A stretch of 39,253 nucleotides of DNA from Solirubrobacterales bacterium (GTDB taxonomy: Bacteria > Actinomycetota > Thermoleophilia > Solirubrobacterales > 70-9): contig JAIBCJ010000009.1 in NCBI GenBank assembly GCA_019694145.1, positions 1 to 39,253 of the forward strand, written 5' to 3'. Numbering within the stretch: the first letter of the stretch is position 1; each line of letters opens with the position of its first letter. Made by a program: the position numbers and the translations under genes. This document shows positions 1-8,708 of this stretch, one piece after another. The notes beneath the pieces are model-generated. The model saw only the letters and a program-made list of their open reading frames with translations, had not been told where the DNA came from and did no database searches.

Positions 1-1424
1 TGCACCTCGAACAGGTTGGTACCCAGCTGCATGTCGGATAGTCCGGCCACGATCGCGATCAGGTCACCCGACGCCGCCGCCCCGAACCGGACCGCGTCGT
101 CGGCGCATTCGTAGAGCAGGTTGCGGATCTCGGTGGTCTGGTCGTTGACGACCGGCCGCACGCCGAAGATCAGCTTGAGTTGCCGCTGGGTGCGCACGCT
201 GTGGGTCACCGCCAGCACCGGAACCTGCGGGCGGTGGGCCGCCACGACCTTGGCGGTGCGACCGGAAGCGGTCGGCACCACGATCGCCTGCAGGTTCAGC
301 CGGTAGGCGGCGATCACCGCCGACTGGGTGACCGAGTCGGAGACATCCTGATCATCCTGCGGAACCCGGTTGAGGACCCAGTCCCAGTACGGCAGGTCCG
401 TTTCGGTGCCGCGGGCGATCTGGTCCATGACCCTGACCGCCTCGACCGGAAACTCGCCGACCGCGGTCTCTTCCGAGAGCATGATCGCGTCGGTGCCGTC
501 ATAGATCGCGGTCGCGACGTCGGTCACCTCGGCCCTGGTCGGGCGTTTGGCCGAAACCATCGAGGCCAGCATCTGGGTCGCGGTGATCACCGTCTTGGAA
601 GCCCGGCCGGCTGCCCCGATCAGGCTCTTCTGCAGCACGGGAACCTTGGAAAGCGGCACCTCGATGCCGAGGTCGCCGCGGGCAACCATGATCCCGCCGG
701 TGGCCCGGTCAACGATTTCCTCGACCGCGTCGGCGGCCTGCGGCTTCTCGATCTTGGCGATGATCGGGATGTCCGAGCGGAGCTCCTTCAGCTTGTTCAG
801 CACGGGGTCGAGATCCTCCGCCTTGCGGACGAAGGAAACCGCGATGTAGTCGAGCTGGTTGGCGACCGCGAACTCGACCCAGCGCAGGTCGTCCTCGGAA
901 ACCGAGTCGAGCCCGGCTTCGACGCCGGGCAGGTTCATGCCCTTGTGCGACGAGAGCGGCCCGCCGACTTCTACCTCGCACTCAACCGTCCGCCCGTCGT
1001 TGGCAACCACGCGCAGGCGGATCGAGCCGTCGGCCAGATAGACCGTGTCCTCGACACTCAGGGCCTGGGCCAGTTCGGGCCAGTCGACCGGGATCAGGGT
1101 TTCGGTTCCAGGCACGTCATCGGGCGTGATCGTCACGGTCGAACCGTGGATGATGTCCACCACTCCCTGCGGGTATTCACCGACCCGGAGCTTTGGCCCC
1201 GGCAGGTCCCCGAGGATCCCGACTTCCTTGTCGAGCCGTTCCGAGATCAGGCGAACGTCCTTGATTACCCGTACGTGAGTCGCCTCGTCACCGTGAGAAA
1301 AGTTGAGCCGGAAGACGTCTACCCCGGCAATGATCATCTGCTCGAGCACGGACGGATCCCATGAGGCGGGACCGACCGTGGCGACGATCTTCGTACGACG
1401 GGTTTCGGAGTGGATCTGGTTCAC
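1..1424 (-). CDS. pyk: Pyruvate kinase (3' end cut by window edge)
   Basis: This cytoplasmic glycolytic enzyme converts phosphoenolpyruvate and ADP to pyruvate and ATP. Reading the minus strand from a GTG at 1424 gives 474 uninterrupted codons that run off the window. The N-terminus reads RRTKIVATVGPAS, followed by RLNFSHG and GDLPGPKLRVG. The active-site stretch has IIAKIEKPQ, MVARGDLGIE, ITATQML and DGTDAIMLSEETAVGEFP, and the C-terminal domain ends GTNLFEV. Actinobacterial pyruvate kinases are about 475-480 residues, so only the last few residues should be missing. The GTG was chosen because homologues begin a few residues before RRTKIV; GGGGG just upstream is a weak ribosome site. No neighbour on the same strand is close enough to suggest an operon. 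Confidence 0.97.
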   Translation of the reverse strand, partial: MNQIHSETRRTKIVATVGPASWDPSVLEQMIIAGVDVFRLNFSHGDEATHVRVIKDVRLISERLDKEVGILGDLPGPKLRVGEYPQGVVDIIHGSTVTITPDDVPGTETLIPVDWPELAQALSVEDTVYLADGSIRLRVVANDGRTVECEVEVGGPLSSHKGMNLPGVEAGLDSVSEDDLRWVEFAVANQLDYIAVSFVRKAEDLDPVLNKLKELRSDIPIIAKIEKPQAADAVEEIVDRATGGIMVARGDLGIEVPLSKVPVLQKSLIGAAGRASKTVITATQMLASMVSAKRPTRAEVTDVATAIYDGTDAIMLSEETAVGEFPVEAVRVMDQIARGTETDLPYWDWVLNRVPQDDQDVSDSVTQSAVIAAYRLNLQAIVVPTASGRTAKVVAAHRPQVPVLAVTHSVRTQRQLKLIFGVRPVVNDQTTEIRNLLYECADDAVRFGAAASGDLIAIVAGLSDMQLGTNLFEV

Positions 1425-1454
1425 CCCCGGAATACTCTCAGTCCGGCGGGTCCG

Positions 1455-1474
1455 GCCTGTAAACGCCTGTAAAC
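1455..1474 (-). repeat. Tandem 10-bp repeat upstream of pyk
   Basis: The decamer GCCTGTAAAC occurs twice in immediate succession, 31 bases upstream of the pyk start codon. On the pyk strand it reads GTTTACAGGC twice. A 10-bp period is one helical turn, so the copies face the same side of the DNA, as direct-repeat regulator sites do. A role in pyk control is inference. The rest of 1425-1703 shows only the terminator hairpin described separately. Confidence 0.45.
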
Positions 1475-1647
1475 GGGGGTCCCGCTCGCGCGGACTGATC
1501 AACCTATCCGCAGTTGAACGGCGGACTTCGGTTTTCAGTTCGGAATCCGGGGTAAACCGAAATTACGGCCTTCATTCCACCGGGGCGATCCCCCTACGAC
1601 CCGATGGATAGGCCTGGCGGTGAGTGCCTGCACCGCCATGGAAAGAG

Positions 1648-1679
1648 GAAAGCCCGCCCCAGGGATGGGGCGGGCTTTC
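1648..1679 (-). terminator. Intrinsic terminator after the penicillin-acylase gene
   Basis: A perfect 14-bp stem (GAAAGCCCGCCCCA with its complement) encloses a 4-base loop. It lies 24 bases past the stop codon of the acylase gene. On the minus strand the stem is followed by a T-rich run (CTCTTTCC). The stem ends in an A/T-rich closing segment on both sides, so it could act in both directions. Confidence 0.85.
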
Positions 1680-1703
1680 TCCTCGATCGGGCTTTGGCCG
1701 GAC

Positions 1704-4193
1704 CTAGCGGTGACCGTTGAAGGAGATCACCTGCTGGATGCCGGACGGCCTGTTGGTGTAGCGCATGGTGACCAGGGTGAGCGGGCTGAACTTGATCTGC
1801 TCGCCTCGATGGTCGTCATCCACGTAGGCCGTGTTCACGTGCCACTGGGCCGGGTTCTCTGAGCCGTACTGGGCGGCCGCTTCGGTGCCGGCGGCGGCGA
1901 TCGCATTCCAGACCGCCTTCTGGCAGGCGGCCTTCTTGCCGTGGCCGCAGTACTTGACCTTGAACGGACTCTTGACCTTCTGGCCGAGCAGCGCCCGGAT
2001 GTCCTTGTCGAAGTACTGGTACCAGCCGGAGTACTGGCCACTCGGCGGCTGATCGAACCGTGAGAACAGCGAGCTCAGCTCGTCGAGCTGCGACCCGATT
2101 ACCGGCTTCATGAACGCGTCGGCGATCTTCGGCCAGGCGGCGTCCAGCGAGGCGGCGCCCGGGGCGTCGATCAGGTTGTCGCCGTCACGGTCCAGACGGC
2201 TGCCGTTCTTCTTGTTCCAATCGACCATCTGGTTGAGCATCTGCCGGGCCTGGGTACTGGGGGCCTTCGAGCCCTTCAGCAGCTTGGCCAGCAGCGGCAC
2301 GGTGAAGATGGCGCGCACGTCCTGGGTCGCACCGGCGTTCATCGCCGAAACGACGTCAGCCATGTTCAGCTTGCCGTTCTTGCTCTTGTTCCGGTTCAGC
2401 ATCCGGGTCAGCAGGCCAACGCGCTGGACCGAACCGTTGCGGCCCCACTCGTCATCGGCGGCGCCGAAGCCACGGGCGACGCTGTTGTTCCAGTTGACCA
2501 TCATTCCCGACTTCGGATTCATGCCGTGCGGGTGGCCCTTCTTGGAGAGGAAGCCCTTCCACTCGTACTGGCCGGTGCCCTTGGTCAAGAGGCCCGGGTC
2601 AACCCGCTTGTCGCGGATCGGCAGCTTGCCGCTGGTGTAGAGCGCGACGTTCTTGTTGTCGATGTAGAACGAGTTGAAGGTCTGCGGGGTCTTCGAGGCA
2701 GCCTCGAAGAATGACTGCGGACCCTTGACCGAACCGTTCGACAGGCGACGGTTGAACATCAGGTCGAGCACGTCCTTGCCGTAGCTGGAGCGCTTCGAGG
2801 AGATCGCGACCTTCTTGCCCTTGACCGTGGCGTAGCCGACGACCGGACCGTGGACGGTTGTCCTGAAGGAAACCGGGTCCCCGTTCAGGGTGCCGGCGTC
2901 GAAAGTGCCCATGGTGCGGCACTTGCCCTTGTACAGGTACTTGGTATCGCTGCCGCCACAGAGCGTCTCGGCGAACTGGTCGATCACGTCGCCGCTGGCC
3001 GAGGTCAGCGTCGTCGCGAAGTCCTGGCCGCGGCCGATCAGCAGGTAGCCGGGGAACGGGGCCGAGGTGGCACCGCGCCACTTCAGACCGGGCGCGTTCA
3101 TGTCGATCTCATAGGTGAGACCGGGGGCGAAGTAGCCGATCTGCGGTCCGCCGACCATCAGAGGACGGCCGGTGGCCGAACGGCCCTTGGTGATCATCAG
3201 CGTGTTCGAGGCCTGGTGACGGGGCTCGAGCGGGTTCGAACTGCTCCGGTCGCTGAGCTCCTCGGGAGTGTTCGGGGTCACGTCGACCGGCTTGAAGCTC
3301 TTCGGGTCGATGATGACGCTGCCGGACTTGTTCGAGGGGATCGGCGAGTAGGCGAAACGGCCGTCGATCGAGGTCGGGCTCTCGTTGTTGGTGTGCTGGC
3401 GCAGGTCGTTGAAGACCTTCCAGCCCTTCTTCGCACCGAGGCGCTTGATCAGACCGCCGAGGAACTGCGAACGGCGGGCTTCGTCGCCGCCGCCCTCACC
3501 GAGGAACTGGTCCTTCAGCGCGTTGACCGCGTAGACGTCGTTGCGGGTCCAGTCCGGGGTGGCCGGGCTGTTCGCATCGAGGTAATCGTTGATGCCGGTC
3601 AGGTAGGTGTCGATGTCCTTGAGGACTGCCTTGCCTTCGGAGCCGGCGGCCTTGAGGGCGTCGGTCTGCTTGGCGATCTCGTCTTCGGTCCGCTGGCTGG
3701 GCTGGAAGTTCTGCAGCCCGGCAACCAGGCCGATCGCGCTGAGGCCCGGCGCGTCGATGGCGGCGACCCGGGCGTTGTAACGGGCCTGCTGAAGCAGCAG
3801 GCCGCGGTCTTCCGCGGCGATCCAGCCGGCCGCCCAGATGCCACCGTCATAGGTGGTGGCGGTCACGTGCGGCACGCCGTACTTGTCGCGCTGAATCGTG
3901 ACGCCGGCCTTCGGCACGGTCTCCGTGGTGTAGGGACCATCGGTCGAGGTGCCAAGCTTCTCCGACTTGAAGTACTCCTTTATGTCACTGTCTGTGACGT
4001 TGTTGAAGAGCGGGGTCAGCGCGTCGTACATCACGGCCTGGGTGGTGTCCAGGGGCGGAGTGCCCTTCTGGCCGGAGGGGATGATGTTGCGCGCGATCGC
4101 GGAGTAATCCTTGGGAGCGGCGTTCGCAACGGGAACGGCGAGACCGAGGAAACTCAAGAGCAGTAACGCCAGATAGGCGCTCTTTCGAAGCAT
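1704..4193 (-). CDS. Secreted penicillin acylase family (peptidase S45) Ntn hydrolase
   Basis: Predicted exported amidase, 829 aa. S45 enzymes hydrolyse amide bonds of penicillins, acyl-homoserine lactones or related N-acyl compounds after autocatalytic cleavage into alpha and beta chains. Residues 1-25 form a signal peptide (MLRK, a hydrophobic stretch, cleavage after VANA). The alpha-chain signature is GVPHVTATTYDGGIWAAGW followed by AEDR (about 107-130). The predicted N-terminal nucleophile of the beta chain is Ser329 in QASNTLMI, with GGPQIGYFAPG and LTSASGD downstream and MVNWNNSVARG near 600. An ATG 22 codons upstream (4259) is open, but the ATG at 4193 has AAGGAG seven bases before it and begins the signal peptide. 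tRNA-Ser lies upstream on the same strand. The substrate is not predictable. Confidence 0.9.
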   Translation of the reverse strand: MLRKSAYLALLLLSFLGLAVPVANAAPKDYSAIARNIIPSGQKGTPPLDTTQAVMYDALTPLFNNVTDSDIKEYFKSEKLGTSTDGPYTTETVPKAGVTIQRDKYGVPHVTATTYDGGIWAAGWIAAEDRGLLLQQARYNARVAAIDAPGLSAIGLVAGLQNFQPSQRTEDEIAKQTDALKAAGSEGKAVLKDIDTYLTGINDYLDANSPATPDWTRNDVYAVNALKDQFLGEGGGDEARRSQFLGGLIKRLGAKKGWKVFNDLRQHTNNESPTSIDGRFAYSPIPSNKSGSVIIDPKSFKPVDVTPNTPEELSDRSSSNPLEPRHQASNTLMITKGRSATGRPLMVGGPQIGYFAPGLTYEIDMNAPGLKWRGATSAPFPGYLLIGRGQDFATTLTSASGDVIDQFAETLCGGSDTKYLYKGKCRTMGTFDAGTLNGDPVSFRTTVHGPVVGYATVKGKKVAISSKRSSYGKDVLDLMFNRRLSNGSVKGPQSFFEAASKTPQTFNSFYIDNKNVALYTSGKLPIRDKRVDPGLLTKGTGQYEWKGFLSKKGHPHGMNPKSGMMVNWNNSVARGFGAADDEWGRNGSVQRVGLLTRMLNRNKSKNGKLNMADVVSAMNAGATQDVRAIFTVPLLAKLLKGSKAPSTQARQMLNQMVDWNKKNGSRLDRDGDNLIDAPGAASLDAAWPKIADAFMKPVIGSQLDELSSLFSRFDQPPSGQYSGWYQYFDKDIRALLGQKVKSPFKVKYCGHGKKAACQKAVWNAIAAAGTEAAAQYGSENPAQWHVNTAYVDDDHRGEQIKFSPLTLVTMRYTNRPSGIQQVISFNGHR

Positions 4194-4357
4194 GAAGTTT
4201 CTCCTTGGTACCGGTCCGGAGGGCGGCATTCGGCGTCGCCACTCAGACCGGGTTGTCATGAGGGTTGATTGGAGGCTACTCCGATCAGAACACCCGGATT
4301 CGCCTATGGGTGCGGTGGAGGGTCGGCCGGGGCCGGTTCAGCGACGCCGGATCTGAG

Positions 4358-4447
4358 CGGAGAGGGAGGGATTCGAACCCTCGATACGGCTATAAACCGC
4401 ATACTCCCTTAGCAGGGGAGCGCCTTCAGCCACTCGGCCACCTCTCC
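4358..4447 (-). tRNA. tRNA-Ser (anticodon GCT)
   Basis: A 90-base class II tRNA. The acceptor stem GGAGAGG pairs with CCTCTCC, and the discriminator is G. The anticodon stem CTCCC/GGGAG encloses CTGCTAA, giving anticodon GCT. A long variable arm and a GGTTCGAAT T-loop are present. The 3' CCA is not encoded. It lies about 165 bases upstream of the acylase gene on the same strand. Confidence 0.96.
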
Positions 4448-4503
4448 GGGCCGGGGAATTGTATGAGTTGCTGAAAGATGCAGTCGGCCAACCCCTTCTG
4501 ACC

Positions 4504-4509
4504 TAGACT
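4504..4509 (+). promoter_or_regulatory. -10 box of a likely leaderless promoter
   Basis: TAGACT fits the TANNNT extended consensus and sits six bases before the ATG at 4516. No Shine-Dalgarno sequence precedes that ATG. This spacing places transcription start on or next to the start codon, the arrangement known for leaderless mRNAs in actinobacteria. The same arrangement recurs at six other genes in the window. Confidence 0.5.
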
Positions 4510-4515
4510 TCGCCC

Positions 4516-5343
4516 ATGGCGCTGAAGGAGGAGCGGTTCGACGGAGGCTCCACGGGGATCGCCTGGCGGCGGCTGGGTGAAGGACCCCCGCTCCTGCTGA
4601 TCAACGGCTATGCGGCGACCAAGGATGACTGGGACCCCACCTTTCTGGCCGGGCTCGCCGAAAAATCCCAGGTGATCTGCCCCGACAACCGCGGGGTCGG
4701 AGACTCGGCCCGCAGCGTTCAGGAGATCACGATCGCCTCGATGGCGACCGACCTGGTTTCACTCCTCGATGACCTGAAAGTCGGGGAGGTTGACGTGGCT
4801 GGCTGGTCGATGGGCGGATTCATCGCCCAGAAACTGGTCACCTGGATACCCGACCGGATCAAGTCCCTGACCCTGCTCTCCACCGACAGCGGTGGCACCC
4901 GGGCCCACCTTCGCAGCCCCGAGGCCGAAGCCGCCCTTACCGACAAGTCCGGCACCCCGGAGGAACAGGCCGACCGGCTGATCGACCTGCTCTTCCCGGC
5001 AGGGTTCGCGGCCCAGGTGAAAGCCACGGCAGGCGAGATCGTCGCCGCCTCGCGGGCCCGGCTCGACCCGGAAGTCCTGGCCGAACAGGAAGCCGCGATG
5101 GCCGGGTGGTACGGGCCTTCGGTGCCGCCGATCGACCAGGTTTCCGAACTCGCCCAGAAGGGTCTGCCGGTCCTGATCGCACACGGACTCGATGACCAGG
5201 TGATCCCCGCCCGCAACAGCCGCGTCCTTTCGGGCGCTCTCGAGGATGCCTGGCTGGCCCGCTTCCCCGGCGGTGGTCACGCCTTCATGGCGCAGGAACC
5301 CGATCGCCTGAGTGGCCTGATGTCACTGTTTCTGGCCCGATAG
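4516..5343 (+). CDS. Alpha/beta hydrolase
   Basis: A 275-residue cytoplasmic alpha/beta-hydrolase-fold protein without a signal peptide. The oxyanion region is LLLINGYAATKDDW (about 26-39), followed by PDNRGVGDS (about 56-64). The nucleophile is Ser98 in AGWSMGG. The acid is probably Asp in HGLDDQVIP (about 228), and the base is His255 in GGGHAFMAQEP. This family includes esterases, haloperoxidase-like proteins and C-C bond hydrolases, and the sequence does not narrow the substrate. The ATG follows a TANNNT box with no ribosome site. The next gene starts 38 bases downstream on the same strand with its own similar box, so the two may be transcribed separately. Confidence 0.9.
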   Translation: MALKEERFDGGSTGIAWRRLGEGPPLLLINGYAATKDDWDPTFLAGLAEKSQVICPDNRGVGDSARSVQEITIASMATDLVSLLDDLKVGEVDVAGWSMGGFIAQKLVTWIPDRIKSLTLLSTDSGGTRAHLRSPEAEAALTDKSGTPEEQADRLIDLLFPAGFAAQVKATAGEIVAASRARLDPEVLAEQEAAMAGWYGPSVPPIDQVSELAQKGLPVLIAHGLDDQVIPARNSRVLSGALEDAWLARFPGGGHAFMAQEPDRLSGLMSLFLAR

Positions 5344-5368
5344 GCGGCGAAGGCTCCGAACCCGGCTC

Positions 5369-5374
5369 TAGCCT
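5369..5374 (+). promoter_or_regulatory. -10 box of a likely leaderless promoter
   Basis: TAGCCT lies seven bases before the ATG at 5382. The 38-base gap after the hydrolase gene has no ribosome site near the ATG. The arrangement matches the box upstream of 4516. Confidence 0.45.
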
Positions 5375-5381
5375 TTGGCCA

Positions 5382-6593
5382 ATGGATCAGCCAGGCACGC
5401 GAACCCATGGGGAGCTGGAAGAGATCTTCGGCGAGGTCGAGGCTCCCTTCGCCTTCGTCGATCTCGATGCGATGTGGGCGAATGGCGAATCGATGCTCCA
5501 GCGGGCCGGCGAGAAGCCGATCAGGGTGGCGACCAAGTCGCTCCGCTGCCGGCCCCTGATCGAGCAGATCCTCGACCGCGACGACCGGTTCCAGGGGCTG
5601 ATGACCTTCACCCTGCCGGAGACCCTCTGGCTGGCTGAGCGCGGGATGGAAAACCTGCTGCTGGCCTACCCGACCACCGACCTGGAAGCGCTCGGCGAAC
5701 TCGCGCTCCGTTCGGTCGCCCTCCAGGGGGCATCTCCGGTGGTGATGGTCGATTGCGTCGAGCACCTCGACCTGATCGAGTCGATACTCGGCACCCAGGC
5801 TTCACCGGTCCGCCTCTGTCTCGAACTCGATGCCGCGCTCTGGGCCTACGGCGGCAGGGTCAAGGCCGGCACCCTGCGCTCCCCGATCCACTCACCGGAG
5901 GATGCGGTTGCGCTGGCCGAGGAGATCGGGCGCCGCGAAAAACTCGAGCTGGTCGGGCTGATGGCCTACGAAGCGCAGATCGCCGGCCTCGGCGACCGGA
6001 TCCCGGGCCGGCCCTTCCGTTCCCGGGCAATCCGCTCGATGCAGAAGAAGTCGCGGGCCGAAATTGCCGAACGGCGGGCCGAGACGGTGGCGAAGGTCCG
6101 GGAGGTTGCGCCGCTCGAGTTCGTAAACGGCGGCGGTACCGGCTCACTCGAGTCGACCTCGGCCGAGGAGGCGGTGACCGAGGTGGCCGCCGGGTCGGGC
6201 TTCTTCGCGCCGGCCCAGTTCGACCACTACTCGAACCTGAGCCTGCGACCCGCCGCCGGTTACGCCCTGCCCGTGGTCAGGAGGCCCGAGCCTCGAGTGG
6301 TCACCGCGCTCGGCGGCGGCTACCTCGCTTCGGGGCCGCCGGACCCGGGCCGGATGCCGGTCCCCTGGCTGCCGGAGGGGCTCGAGTTCGAAAAGGACGA
6401 GGGCGCCGGCGAGGTCCAGACCCCGCTGGTCGGGGAGGCCGCCCAGGAGCTCGCGATCGGCGACAACGTCTACCTCCGCCACGCCAAGGCCGGAGAGCTC
6501 TGCGAAAGGTTCGAGTCGCTGATCCTGATCGAGGGCGATGAGATAGTCGACGAGGTCCCCACCTACCGGGGCGAGGGCCAGACCTTCCTCTAG
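5382..6593 (+). CDS. PLP-dependent D-amino-acid aldolase/deaminase-like enzyme (alanine racemase N-terminal fold)
   Basis: This 403-residue protein matches the fold-type III PLP enzymes related to D-threonine aldolase and D-serine dehydratase, often annotated amino acid deaminase/aldolase. The N-terminal barrel begins APFAFVDLDAMWAN (about 21-34). Lys52 in RVATKSLRC is the expected Schiff-base lysine. Downstream are LCLELDAALW, GLMAYEAQIAGLGD and FVNGGGTGSLEST, the last typical of phosphate binding. The C-terminal beta domain includes VVTALGGGYLASG and LRHAKAGELCERF; His and Cys there could bind a metal as in D-serine dehydratase. In my recollection this family often neighbours a gulono/arabinono-lactone oxidase in actinobacteria; one lies about 2 kb away here on the opposite strand. 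The true substrate is unknown. Confidence 0.85.
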   Translation: MDQPGTRTHGELEEIFGEVEAPFAFVDLDAMWANGESMLQRAGEKPIRVATKSLRCRPLIEQILDRDDRFQGLMTFTLPETLWLAERGMENLLLAYPTTDLEALGELALRSVALQGASPVVMVDCVEHLDLIESILGTQASPVRLCLELDAALWAYGGRVKAGTLRSPIHSPEDAVALAEEIGRREKLELVGLMAYEAQIAGLGDRIPGRPFRSRAIRSMQKKSRAEIAERRAETVAKVREVAPLEFVNGGGTGSLESTSAEEAVTEVAAGSGFFAPAQFDHYSNLSLRPAAGYALPVVRRPEPRVVTALGGGYLASGPPDPGRMPVPWLPEGLEFEKDEGAGEVQTPLVGEAAQELAIGDNVYLRHAKAGELCERFESLILIEGDEIVDEVPTYRGEGQTFL

Positions 6594-6615
6594 GCGGGAG
6601 GCGCCGGAAGTTCCC

Positions 6616-7212
6616 CTAGGGCCGGAAGGCGTCGACCACCAGGTCGGTGTGGCGCCGCCAGACCTTCGGGTCCTTCTCGCCGGCGTCACCGAGGGCGCGG
6701 CAGATTCCGCCGAAGAGGATCCAGACCTCATCGACGGTGGCGTCCTTGCGGATCGCTCCCGCCTTCTGCGCCTTGCGAACCAGCCGGGCCATGTGGCCCT
6801 TGACCCGCGCCTTGACCTCGATCAGCTCTTCGGAGCTTCCCGACCAGTAGATGCCCGCCTGAAAGCTGAGATCGCTGGCCCGGGTGGCAGCTTTGCGGAG
6901 CGCCTCACCGAAGGCGGCGCCGGGATCGTCGCTTTCCAGGGCGTCGAGGATGTCCTCGTCGAAGCGGTTCATCCGGCGGATCAGGACCGCGGCAACGAGG
7001 TCGTCCTTGGTCTCGAAGTTCCGGTAGACGGTGCCCTTGCCCACCCCGGCCTTCTCGGCGATCTCCGGCACGCCGGCCTCGATGCCGTGCTCGGCGAAGA
7101 CCTGTTCGGCCGCGGCGATCACTTTCTCGCGATTGCGGACCGCGTCGGCGCGGCGCGGAACCTCGACGCTTTCGGTTACCCCGGCAGGGAGCCCGGCGTC
7201 GACCGGATTCAT
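6616..7212 (-). CDS. TetR-family transcriptional repressor
   Basis: This 198-residue protein has an N-terminal TetR helix-turn-helix (about residues 25-75). It reads NREKVIAAAEQVFAEHG, then EIAEKAGVGKGTVYRNFETKDDL. A C-terminal ligand-binding domain of about 120 residues follows. Its start overlaps the stop of the upstream DHA2 pump gene by 4 bases (ATGA), so the two are translationally coupled. The likely operator is the 28-bp dyad at 8673-8700 over the pump start codon, which would make this an autoregulated drug-responsive pair. An inducer cannot be deduced. Confidence 0.93.
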   Translation of the reverse strand: MNPVDAGLPAGVTESVEVPRRADAVRNREKVIAAAEQVFAEHGIEAGVPEIAEKAGVGKGTVYRNFETKDDLVAAVLIRRMNRFDEDILDALESDDPGAAFGEALRKAATRASDLSFQAGIYWSGSSEELIEVKARVKGHMARLVRKAQKAGAIRKDATVDEVWILFGGICRALGDAGEKDPKVWRRHTDLVVDAFRP

Positions 7213-8687
7213 CGTTCGTCGGCCGCCAGGGCGGGTTCGGGGAGAACGCTGGCCGCGCCGATTTCCTCGGTGAAGATCGCGTGGCGATGGCCGGAGCGCG
7301 GGATCAGGAGGGCGAGCAACCCGGCGAAGATCGAGACTCCGGCTCCGACCAGAAACGCGGTCCGGAACCCGTCGCTGGTCGGAAAGCCGGTCGCGGCGAG
7401 GATCGTGCCGGTCAGGATCGAGGCGGTGACCTGGGAGCCCAGCGAGGAGCCGACCGAGCGGATCAGCGTGTTGAAGCCGGTCGCCTCACCGGTGCGTTCC
7501 AGCGGCACTGCCTCCATGATCAGGTTCGGCATCGCCGCGTAGGCGAGTCCCACTCCGATCGAGGAGAGGACGTTCCAGAGCACGATCGAAAGCGCCGAAC
7601 CATGGTCGAGCCCCAGCCCGATCAGTCCGATGCCGCTGATCAGCCCGCCAAGCGCGAGTGGGACCCTGTTTCCGAACCGGGCTCCGAGATGCCCGGAAAG
7701 CGGCCCGGCCGGCAGCATCATCAAGGCTGCGGGAAGCATCACCAACCCGGCCTGGGTCGCCGAAAAGCCGAAACCGTAGCCGGTCGAATCGGGTGACTCG
7801 ACCAGCTGCGGAATCAGGATGAATGAAGCGAACATGCCGAAGCCGATCAACAGGGTGGCGGTGTTGGTCATCGCGACCCTGGGTTCGGCCAGCAGGGAGA
7901 CATCGGCCAGCGGCTCCCTGGTCCGCTTCTGCAGCCAGACCCAGAAGGTGATCACCACGAATCCGGCGAGGATCAGTCCGATCGTCTTCGTGCTGGTCCA
8001 GCCCCAGTTGTTGGCCTCCGAGATCGCATACATCGGGACCGAAAGCCCGACCGCCAGCACGGCTGCGCCCCGGTAGTCAACCTTCGCCGGAACCCGGTTT
8101 GGTGACTCGGGCACGAAGATCAGCGCCGCGGCCGCGGCCATCACGGCCATTGCCGCGCCGAGCCAGAAGATCCAGTGGTAGGAGGCGTGGTCAACTATCA
8201 GCCCGCCGACGACCAGGCCGATGCCGCCACCGATGCCGAGCGTCGCCGACATCAGGCCGACCGAGGCCGAGACCTTTTCGGGCGGGAACTCGTCACGGAT
8301 GATTCCGAAACAGAGAGGGAAGATTCCGCCGCCGACGCCCTGGAGGATGCGGCCCGCAACGATGGCGGGGACGCTGTCTCCGAGGGCCGAGACTGTGGAG
8401 CCGGCGGCGAAGATTGAGAGGGCGATGACGAGCAGCCGGCGCTTGCCGAACATGTCTCCAAGGCGCCCGAAGATCGGGGTGAAGATGGCAGCCGAGATCA
8501 GGTAGCCGGTGAGGACCCAGGCGATCCCGGTCGCGTCGGTGTGGAACTCCTCCATCAGTTCGGCCAGGGCCGGAATCAGGGTGGTCTGGGCCAGCGCGAA
8601 GGAAAGCGCGGCCAGGCTGAGGATCAGGAGCGTGCGGGTCGGATGGGGTCGGTCCGACCCGGCGGACGATTGACTAAACGGACTCAC
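7209..8687 (-). CDS. MFS efflux transporter, DHA2 (14-TM) type
   Basis: This 492-residue inner-membrane proton-driven exporter belongs to the EmrB/QacA-like drug:H+ antiporter group. The N-terminal half shows TM1, then TGYLISAAIFTPIFGRLGDMFGKRRLL (motif A, about residues 60-87) and GRILQGVGGGIFPLCFGII (about 112-130), which is motif B-like. About 14 hydrophobic segments are visible, which fits DHA2 rather than 12-TM DHA1. The start is a GTG at 8687 preceded eight bases upstream by TACTAT and by no ribosome site, so the message is probably leaderless. The downstream tetR overlaps by 4 bases. Export of a toxic compound is the usual role; the substrate is unknown. Confidence 0.92.
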   Translation of the reverse strand: MSPFSQSSAGSDRPHPTRTLLILSLAALSFALAQTTLIPALAELMEEFHTDATGIAWVLTGYLISAAIFTPIFGRLGDMFGKRRLLVIALSIFAAGSTVSALGDSVPAIVAGRILQGVGGGIFPLCFGIIRDEFPPEKVSASVGLMSATLGIGGGIGLVVGGLIVDHASYHWIFWLGAAMAVMAAAAALIFVPESPNRVPAKVDYRGAAVLAVGLSVPMYAISEANNWGWTSTKTIGLILAGFVVITFWVWLQKRTREPLADVSLLAEPRVAMTNTATLLIGFGMFASFILIPQLVESPDSTGYGFGFSATQAGLVMLPAALMMLPAGPLSGHLGARFGNRVPLALGGLISGIGLIGLGLDHGSALSIVLWNVLSSIGVGLAYAAMPNLIMEAVPLERTGEATGFNTLIRSVGSSLGSQVTASILTGTILAATGFPTSDGFRTAFLVGAGVSIFAGLLALLIPRSGHRHAIFTEEIGAASVLPEPALAADER

Positions 8688-8700
8688 CGGTCCGGATAGT
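8673..8700 (-). promoter_or_regulatory. Candidate TetR operator over the DHA2 pump promoter and start codon
   Basis: On the minus strand two 11-base arms, ACTATCCGGAC and GTCCGTTTAGT, are inverted repeats matching at 9 of 11 positions around a 6-base centre. The GTG start (8685-8687) lies in that centre. The left arm overlaps the TACTAT -10 box (8696-8701). Binding here would block both promoter recognition and the transcription start. Assignment to the TetR encoded downstream is inference from position. Confidence 0.6.
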
Positions 8701-8708
8701 AACAGCCA

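Noticed and set aside
180-1364. 394-codon open frame on the plus strand
   Set aside because: It is antisense to pyruvate kinase, whose motifs are unmistakable; long antisense frames are expected at this GC content.
2850-4166. 438-codon open frame on the plus strand
   Set aside because: It is a shadow of the penicillin-acylase gene, with no recognisable motif or ribosome site.
4265-4474. 69-codon open frame on the plus strand
   Set aside because: It runs over the tRNA-Ser gene in antisense.
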